Assembly (NCBI GenBank): GCA_039090855.1
Contig: CM077034.1
Location: 17,121,303-17,185,302 of the forward strand
Origin: Macrothele yani
Lineage: Eukaryota; Arthropoda; Arachnida; Araneae; Macrothelidae
Direction: 5' to 3'
DNA: 64,000 nucleotides
The position numbers and the translations under genes are program-made. The stretch's first letter is position 1, and each line of letters starts with the position of its first letter. Shown here one piece after another: positions 57,467 through 64,000 of this stretch. The notes beneath the pieces are model-generated. The model had not been told where the DNA came from, did no database searches, and saw only the letters and a program-made list of their open reading frames with translations.

Positions 57467-60292
57467 GGGTTCCCACTCAACCTGGAAAACAGGGAAAACC
57501 TGGAATTCTCAGGGAATTTGAAAATGGTTCCAAAAATCAGGGAAAACTCATGGAAAATTACCATTTTTTGAAAAAGCCGGGGAAAACTCAGGGAAAATTA
57601 CCCTTTTTTTTTTTTTTTTTTGTAAAAATCAATGGATACTTTTATTTTGCCAAAAAAAAACTTATTTTTTCAAGATTTTAAACTTTTGCTTGCAATTACT
57701 GCCTGCCTAGAATCTGGTAGATCTTCCTTTCAGTTATATTAAGTATTTCCTTTATTCTCTAAAAAAAGATGCAAAATTGAATTTTTAAAATTGCCAGTTA
57801 TTAAGCTTTTGTTCAATTTCTGCAGGCAGTTGTTATAACATGGAACAATTAGGCACAGTGGCTCCTGCTTGAAGAAACACTTCACAAGAGAACCAACCAA
57901 ATGATGGATCAAAGTCCTTTGTCTGTTGGTTCTCTTGAAACATGTTTCTTTGAACAGAGCCATTCCATCATTAAGCTTAGCTGCATTGTGTTATAGAAAA
58001 ACTGAAACTATTCAACTGACAGATTTTTTCTTACATATGACCTGTTTCTATGGGAATGTATTTACAAATTCCGTGTGGGTAGTATTCACAAAAGTTCACG
58101 GAACTTTGGTACAGAAAATAATGTGCACAGTTAGTTGTTATTAATGAAAAGATGATGGATCAAAGTCCTTTGTCTGTTGGTTCTCTTGAAACATGTTTCT
58201 TTGAACAGAGCCATTCCATCATTAAGCTTAGCTGCATTGTGTTATAGAAAAACTGAAACTATTCAACTGACAGATTTTTTCTTACATATGACCTGTTTCT
58301 ATGGGAATGTATTTACAAATTCCGTGTGGGTAGTATTCACAAAAGTTCACGGAACTTTGGTACAGAAAATAATGTGCACAGTTAGTTGTTATTAATGAAA
58401 AGATGATGGATCAAAGTCCTTTGTCTGTTGGTTCTCTTGAAACATGTTTCTTTGAACAGAGCCATTCCATCATTAAGCTTAGCTGCATTGTGTTATAGAA
58501 AAACTGAAACTATTCAACTGACAGATTTTTTCTTACATATGACCTGTTTCTATGGGAATGTATTGACAAATTCCGTGTGGGTAGTATTCACAAAAGTTCA
58601 CGGAACTTTGGTACAGAAAATAATGTGCACAGTTAGTTGTTATTAATGAAAAGATGATGGATCAAAGTCCTTTGTCTGTTGGTTCTCTTGAAACATGTTT
58701 CTTTGAACAGAGCCATTCCATCATTAAGCTTAGCTGCATTGTGTTATAGAAAAACTGAAACTATTCAACTGACAGATTTTTTTCTTACATATGACCTGTT
58801 TCTATGGGAATGTATTTACAAATTCCGTGTGGGTAGTATTCACAAAAGTTCACGGAACTTTGGTACAGAAAATAATGTGCACAGTTAGTTGTTATTAATG
58901 AAAAGATGATGGATCAAAGTCCTTTGTCTGTTGGTTCTCTTGAAACATGTTTCTTTGAACAGAGCCATTCCATCATTAAGCTTAGCTGCATTGTGTTATA
59001 GAAAAACTGAAACTATTCAACTGACAGATTTTTTCTTACATATGACCTGTTTCTATGGGAATGTATTGACAAATTCCGTGTGGGTAGTATTCACAAAAGT
59101 TCACGGAACTTTGGTACAGAAAATAATGTGCACAGTTAGTTGTTATTAATGAAAAGATGATGGATCAAAGTCCTTTGTCTGTTGGTTCTCTTGAAACATG
59201 TTTCTTTGAACAGAGCCATTCCATCATTAAGCTTAGCTGCATTGTGTTATAGAAAAACTGAAACTATTCAACTGACAGATTTTTTCTTACATATGACCTG
59301 TTTCTATGGGAATGTATTTACAAATTCCGTGTGGGTAGTATTCACAAAAGTTCACGGAACTTTGGTACAGAAAATAATGTGCACAGTTAGTTGTTATTAA
59401 TGAAAAGTTGATGGATCAAAGTCCTTTGTCTGTTGGTTCTCTTGAAACATGTTTCTTTGAACAGAGCCATTTCATCATTAAGCTTAGCTGCATTGTGTTA
59501 TAGAAAAACTAAAACTATTCAACTGACAGATTTTTTCTTACATATGACCTGTTTCTATGGGAATGTATTTACAAATTCCGTGTGGGTAGTATTCACAAAA
59601 GTTCACGGAACTTTGGTACAGAAAATAATGTGCACAGTTAGTTGTTATTAATGAAAAGATGATGGATCAAAGTCCTTTCTCTGTTGGTTCTCTTGAAACA
59701 TGTTTCTTTGAACAGAGCCATTCCATCATTAAGCTTAGCTGCATTGTGTTATAGAAAAACTGAAACTATTCAAGTGACAGATTTTTTCTTACATATGACC
59801 TGTTTCTATGGGAATGTATTTACAAATTCCGTGTGGGTAGTATTCACAAAAGTTCACGGAACTTTGGTACAGAAAATAATGTGCACAGTTAGTTGTTATT
59901 AATGAAAAGATGATGGATCAAAGTCCTTTCTCTGTTGGTTCTCTTGAAACATGTTTCTTTGAACAGAGCCATTCCATCATTAAGCTTAGCTGCATTGTGT
60001 TATAGAAAAACTGAAACTATTCAAGTGGCAGATTTTTTCTTACATATGACCTGTTTCTATGGGAATGTATTTACAAATTCCGTGTGGGTAGTATTCACAA
60101 AAGTTCACAGAACTTTGGTACAGAAAATAATGTGCACAGTTAGTTGTTATTAATGAAAAGATGATGGATCAAAGTCCTTTCTCTGTTGGCTCTCTTGAAA
60201 CATGTTTCTTTGAACAGAGCCATTCCATCATTAAGCTTAGCTGCATTGTGTTATAGAAAAACTGAAATTATTCAACTGACAGATTTTTCTTA
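57467..60292. mobile_element. CAGGGTTCCCACTCAA-ended element, left half, with interior amplified
   Basis: The left terminus and first about 400 bp match the element at 17512-18298. From about 57890 the interior passes into the 251-bp array. The right terminus expected from the other copy is not found; the array instead ends in a palindrome at 60293. Confidence 0.78.
57890..60292 (+). repeat. 251-bp satellite, about 10 copies
   Basis: Period is exactly 251 bp (one unit 252). The unit has GATGGATCAAAGTCCTTTGT, GTTGGTTCTCTTGAAACATG, CATTAAGCTTAGCTGCATTG and GTTCACGGAACTTTGGTACA. Copies are almost identical. The 72-codon frame (MVLLKHVSLNRAIPS...) that recurs in each copy has no family resemblance and is best seen as chance. 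Confidence 0.94.
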
Positions 60293-60348
60293 CATATGAC
60301 CTGTTTCTATGAGAATATATATATATTCTCATAGAAACAGGTCATATG
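60293..60348. repeat. Perfect 56-bp palindrome at array end
   Basis: 60293-60320 is the exact reverse complement of 60321-60348 (CATATGACCTGTTTCTATGA and its inverse, centre ATATAT). An overlapping 28-bp palindrome, ATATGAGAATATA and its inverse, follows at about 60344-60371. Confidence 0.95.
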
Positions 60349-60371
60349 AGAATATATATATATTCTCATAT

Positions 60372-60526
60372 ATCACTTGCAGAAATCACCCTCTTACACA
60401 TGGCAGACCTGCGGCTGCTGTGGATAAATGTTGACGCCTGTCGTGCACATAATTCTAGGTAACTGACTATTTTCCCAATTCGTCCACGGGTAATCCCACT
60501 GTGGCCCCGTGCTTTCCCTCAACACC

Positions 60527-60560
<34 letters not shown>

Positions 60561-60764
60561 CGATTGGAGAGTGATCGTATTATTTACAACCCATTGCAGA
60601 GGAATCGTATTACAACCCAAAGTCAAAGAGCCCAACACTTTCAATCTGTAGGACATTCAGCGTTTTACAAGTGAAACTAGGCATTTATTTAGGCGAAGCA
60701 AAATATGGATCTTTGGGCTCATTATTGTGCGTGTTTGAATTTTTTCATAAAACTATAACTGGCA
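60372..60764. other. Unassigned intron with (GA)n
   Basis: Unique sequence containing a (GA)n tract at 60531-60557. No gene recognised. Confidence 0.5.
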
Positions 60765-62100
60765 GCTGTAGTACACCCTTTCGTTACTCCCCCCTTTCGT
60801 TACACCCCCACAGATGCGAGAGCTGGGGGGGGAGGTAGTTACGCGACTATGTCTCTTCTACAGTACCCAGGTTTCACTGCCATACGGCAGATTAGGAACA
60901 ATTACACTTTCATACACAGCCATTTTGGACTTTCTCGAGAACCCAGCATTCCTATGAAATCCTCCTAAAGCAGCTATGACTTTCAATGAAGAGTTTAGCT
61001 GTAGTACGCCCTTTCGTTACTCCCCCCGCAGATGCGAGAGCTGGGGGGAGGTAGTTACGCCACTGTCTCTTCTACAGTTCTACAGTACCCAGGTTTCACT
61101 GCCATACGGCAGATTAGGAACAATTACACTTTCATACACAGCCATTTGGGATTTTCTCGGGAACCCAGCATTCCTATGAAATCCTCCTAAAGCAGCTATG
61201 ACTTTCAATGAAGAGTTTAGCTGTAGTACGCACTTTTGGCTCCCCCCCGCAGACGCGAGAGCTGGGGTGGAGGTAGTTACGCCACTATGTCTCTTCTACA
61301 GTTCTACAGTACCCAGGTTTCACTGCCATACGGCAGATTAGGAACAATTACACTTTCATACACAGCCATTTGGGATTTTCTCGGGAACCCAGCATTCCTA
61401 TGAAATCCTCCTAAAGCAGCTATGACTTTCAATGAAGAGTTTAGCCGTAGTACGCCCTTTCGTTACTCCCCCCCCCCGCAGATGCGAGAGCTTGGGGGGA
61501 TGTAGTTACGCCACTATGTCTCTTCTACAGTTCTACAGTACCCAGGTCTCACTGCCATACGGCAGATTAGGAACAATTACACTTACATACACAGCCATTT
61601 GGGACTTTCTCGAGAACCCAGCATTCCTATGAAATCCTCCTAAAGCAGCTATGACTTTCAATGAAGAGTTTAGCTGTAGTACGCACTTTCGTTACTCCCC
61701 CCACCGCAGATGCGAGAGCTGGGGGGGAGGTAGTTATGCCACTATGTCTCTTCTACAGTACCCAGGTTTCACTGCCATACGGCAGATTAGGAACAATTAC
61801 ACTTTCATACACAGCCATTTTGGACTTTCTCGAGAACCCAGCAATCCTATGAAATCCTCCTAAAGCAGCTATGACTTTCAATGAAGAGTTTGGCTGTAGT
61901 ACGCCCTTTCGTTACTCCCCTCCCCTGCAGATGCGAGAGCTGGGGGGGGGGAGGTAGTTATGCCACTATGTCTCTTCTACAGTACCCAGGTTTCACTGCC
62001 ATACGGCAGATTAGGAACAATTTCACTTTCATACACAGCCATTTCGGACTTTTTCGAGAACCCAGCATTCCTATGAAATCCTCCTAAATTAGCTATGACT
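60765..62100 (+). repeat. About 222-bp tandem array built from a LINE coding segment, 6 copies
   Basis: Each unit has TTCGTTACTCCCCC with variable C and G runs, a TCTCTTCTACAG motif (sometimes followed by a duplicated TTCTACAG), CATACGGCAGATTAGGAACA, and ends GCAGCTATGACTTTCAATGA. On the - strand the right part of each unit encodes fragments like AVYESEIVPNLPYGS, continuous with the LINE relic at its right edge. Confidence 0.88.
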
Positions 62101-62265
62101 TTCAATGAAGAGTTTACTCGCCTTCTAATTTTGCCATCTGATTTATTCTCTCTGTCAAGCATACTTCCTAAATATACAAACTCATTCACCTGACCAATAA
62201 CTGTGTCCGTTAAGACTTATCCTGCACTTGGTATTAACAGTTTCTCGCTCAAAAACCATAACTTT
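61977..62265 (-). mobile_element. LINE C-terminal relic (source of the 222-bp array)
   Basis: The - strand reads KTKVMVFERE, then EFVYLGSMLDRENKSDGKIR, SSLKVIANLGGF and AVYESEIVPNLPYGSETWVL. This is the region after the catalytic YADD motif of a non-LTR reverse transcriptase, from a different family than the RTE-type copies elsewhere in the window. There is an in-frame disruption around EFVYLG. The left part overlaps the last tandem unit. Confidence 0.75.
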
Positions 62266-62293
62266 GGTCTTGAGCTGTGGTGGGCGGGTGAGA

Positions 62294-62351
62294 CACACCT
62301 GCCTCCTGATGACGACAGTAAACTGTTGAAAGCGCTAGAGGATTGTTTGTG
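62294..62351 (+). ncRNA. Candidate hammerhead ribozyme motif (divergent)
   Basis: Core CTGATGA at 62306-62312. Helix II is GACAG/CTGTT with TAAA loop (62314-62327), then GAAA (62328-62331), a short self-complementary AGCGCT helix III, and cleavage-site TA (62336-62337). Helix I is CCTC (62302-62305) with GAGG (62338-62341), extended by CACA (62294-62297) with TGTG (62348-62351) across an internal loop. Deviations from consensus: one unpaired C between CTGATGA and helix II, and a G-U closing pair. Similar type I motifs with tiny palindromic helix III are known from Penelope-like elements and metazoan retrozymes. Activity is unproven. Confidence 0.35.
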
Positions 62352-62784
62352 AGGGGCTGAATGAGTGTGACACTTGCATTGGGAGTGGCAGGGGTTTTGA
62401 AACAGATGGAGCATTTTGTTACTCACAGTTGACAAAGGTTTAACCACCTAGGAATGTAAGGTTGTGTTAAATATGTACATAGTTTTTTAATTGAATTGTA
62501 TGAATGAGTAGTATGCTTGTGTGGTTTTTATGGAATTGACAAGCTTATAGTTACATCTCATATGGCTTAAAAAAATTTAAAAAATACGATGTTTCATCCC
62601 CGGAAGAAGGAATCGTAAGCAAGGAGTCTGTAAACCTTTGAAGGCCAACAACATTACGATAATTGACGTGCTTGAAGTGTGTAATGAAATTACCATGATC
62701 TTTAGGGTAAGCGATTGGTGCTTTTTAATAGTATTTCATTTATGAATTGCACGTAAACTATGCACACTTTGCAGGGTTTTCAAT
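62352..62784. other. Unassigned retroelement-like flank
   Basis: Sequence after the ribozyme-like motif, AT-rich with an A/T run near 62570. No open frame or terminus recognised. It lies between two LINE scraps. Confidence 0.4.
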
Positions 62785-62960
62785 ACCTTAAAAGTGCAAA
62801 TATAATTGGTTTTTTCCTTATTTATACTCAGTTTGAATTCCATACAAACTTCGAACATCTGGGACAACATACTCTGCAACTCACTTTCACTCTCTACTAA
62901 CAGGACTATGTCATCAGCATACAGCAAATCTGTACACATGGATATTACCAAGACATAAAC
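62785..62960 (-). mobile_element. LINE reverse transcriptase scrap (YADD motif)
   Basis: The - strand reads DLLYADDIVLLVESESELQ, then SQMFEVCMEFKLSINKEKT. This is catalytic motif C and the following helix of a non-LTR reverse transcriptase. It is interrupted soon after. It overlaps in protein position with the KTKVM start of the relic at 61977-62265, so the two are separate fragments. Confidence 0.75.
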
Positions 62961-63293
62961 CAGTATTGTCCATTGTGGTATCACACATTCATGCATCCAT
63001 AAATATATTATATGGATGCATGAATGTGTGATGCTCCTATTATCCATGGCAGCAATGAGTGATATGTTTTTATAATGCCTACACGACACGTTATATACTC
63101 TCCAAGTCAGCTGCCTTCTTTCATTGGGTACGTGCTGTTGACGTCAAAAGTACGAGGTGGTCACAATAATGTGACTGTACTGAGTATTTGTTCTATTAGT
63201 TTTTTTACTTGTATTTGAAGTGTTTTTGTTAGGATTAAGTGAACACTTTGTATGAAATTAATTCGCTTTTCTTCTTTTTTTTTTTTTTTCCAG
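62961..63293. other. End of last ephrin intron
   Basis: Contains an inverted repeat TCACACATTCATGCATCCAT / ATGGATGCATGAATGTGTGA around 62981-63030 with an AT-rich loop, then unique sequence ending in a long T run and CCAG acceptor. No gene recognised. Confidence 0.6.
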
Positions 63294-63436
63294 AAGATCG
63301 AGACAAGTTGCCAAATGAAACTAGAGCCAAAAATGAAGAGCTCGTTAATAATTCAGCAGTGACACTAAATAAACAGAGGCAATGCCTAGTAGTGATATCT
63401 GTTGTATTAGTCCTTCGTCATTTGTTCAGTAGGTGA
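63294..63436 (+). CDS. Ephrin: Ephrin terminal coding exon
   Basis: The acceptor is a run of 15 T followed by CCAG before 63294. The carried G completes Glu. The 46 residues read EDRDKLPNETRAKNEELVNN, then SAVTLNKQRQ and a final hydrophobic CLVVISVVLVLRHLFSR before TGA at 63434-63436. There are two N-glycosylation sequons (NET, NNS). A hydrophobic run of about 12 residues ending three residues from the stop, with no cytoplasmic tail or PDZ-binding motif, resembles a GPI-attachment signal. The preceding intron is about 30 kb and carries the large satellites. Confidence 0.85.
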
Positions 63437-64000
63437 ACTACTACTGTTGTTACCTGTATTATATTTTGTAACATAGAAGATGATGTGTAAAATAGACGGC
63501 TTCGAGGAGAACAGTGCGTGTTTGTGTGTACATGTGTGATGCGTCAACTCTCTGGTCATAATTCCCGAGAGACTGAGAGAGAGAGAGAGCAAGAAGAAGA
63601 ACAAAAAAAAAAAAAAAGGTGTTTATTTCACTCTGGTCAAACAAACTTCTTCGGAGGAGCAAGCCTGCCAGTTTACGGATGTGCTTTCCTCTCTTGTGTA
63701 GGGCACTGCACAAAGCGAACTTAAAAGTGTCAAAATATAAACGTGATAATGACTTGACCAACTCTGGACTCTGGGGAGAGAGCAAATTTCTTTGGAAGTG
63801 CAACTCGTGCCATTTGCTGGATTGCTGCTGTACAGTATTTCATTGCGCTAGAGGACCACTTACAAGGAAAAGGTATCTCTGTGTGTGGAAAACTTTGCTT
63901 TGAGCTACAGACTTTTGGAAAAATGACATCGACGTGACATTTTTCTTTTTTATGGCTTTCATTTGCTACCAACTGATGATAGGTATTGAGCTTTTTCCTT
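63437..64000 (+). other. Probable ephrin 3' UTR (continues beyond window)
   Basis: Non-repetitive sequence follows the stop codon apart from a short GA-rich patch and an A run near 63570-63617. I find no AATAAA polyadenylation signal in the last 560 bases, so the transcript probably ends past the window. Short open frames on both strands here match nothing I recognise. Confidence 0.5.

Larger units (their letters stand above)
8465..63436 (+). other. Ephrin: Ephrin gene, 3' portion (5 coding exons, 4 introns)
   Basis: Gene-level entry. Ephrins are membrane-tethered ligands of Eph receptor tyrosine kinases that act at cell contacts in axon guidance and tissue boundaries (family knowledge). Splicing 8465-8606, 18828-18996, 24895-24999, 32889-33023 and 63294-63436 gives 693 nt in one frame: 230 residues and a stop. 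The ectodomain closely resembles insect Ephrin, and its four conserved cysteines are in IICP, DSCR, AICD and GRCA. A Ser/Thr/Pro/basic linker follows, then a short hydrophobic tail with no cytoplasmic domain, so a GPI anchor is more likely than a transmembrane B-type form (inference). Introns are about 10.2, 5.9, 7.9 and 30.3 kb and consist almost wholly of repeats. The signal peptide and first strands of the fold must lie before base 1. Confidence 0.9.

Noticed and set aside
57926..60153. Nine near-identical 72-codon frames as a possible gene cluster
   Set aside because: They repeat because the 251-bp DNA unit repeats. No signal, domain or start context is visible and the single-copy relative at 17512-18298 does not keep the frame.
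1..64000. A new multi-gene system such as a defence or biosynthetic cluster
   Set aside because: Only one host gene is present. All other coding text belongs to known transposon protein families and is broken.

Overview
The window is a stretch of repeat-laden animal nuclear DNA, most likely from an arthropod. It carries the 3' two thirds of one gene, an ephrin, on the + strand. Five coding exons (about 0.69 kb, roughly 1% of the window) lie at 8465-8606, 18828-18996, 24895-24999, 32889-33023 and 63294-63436. All have GT-AG junctions and compatible phases. The 230 residues they encode read like insect Ephrin, with the four conserved ectodomain cysteines, a long linker and a short hydrophobic C-terminus. 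The 5' exon(s) lie before base 1 and the 3' UTR appears to run past base 64000. The arthropod call rests on the Drosophila-like ephrin text and the transposon mix (Tc1-like, mariner, RTE-type LINEs, a Penelope-like GIY-YIG fragment, tRNA-derived SINEs). I cannot name the species.

Everything else is intronic repeat. At least eleven tandem arrays make up more than half of the window: 135 bp (1-537), CT-tract/97 bp (840-2827), 72 bp (3665-7305), 119 bp (19270-22365), 52 bp (22955-24690), 52 bp (28850-30300), 135 bp inverted (34535-35755), about 178 bp (36270-39850), 197 bp (40108-56850, about 85 copies), 251 bp (57890-60292) and 222 bp (60765-62100). Most lie inside, or are made from, a recognisable transposable element. 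Three DNA transposons with target-site duplications carry an array. Two SINEs have one tRNA-like head followed by many body+tail units. One array is built from a LINE coding segment, and one from the interior of a DNA element that also occurs here as a single copy.

Transposons, left to right: a 4.9-kb element with 6-bp target duplications (3378-8277); two Tc1-like copies in opposite orientation (9152-10580, 11816-13228) around an RTE-type LINE tail; a mariner scrap; a longer RTE-type LINE (14657-16739); a long inverted-repeat element with another element at its centre (17166-18653); a small hAT-like MITE (22747-22898); a Tc1-like element with one nonsense codon (25282-26822); a second Tc1-like element (26871-31457) holding two insertions; a 540+540 bp Penelope-like palindrome (31640-32758); another LINE tail (33185-33940); an array-bearing hAT-like element (36234-39947); and LINE scraps near 62-63 kb beside a possible hammerhead ribozyme.

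I see no operon, immune system or other multi-gene machine. The unusual content is the repeated conversion of transposons into satellite arrays inside the introns of one signalling gene, and a fourth ephrin exon that can be read in two frames.
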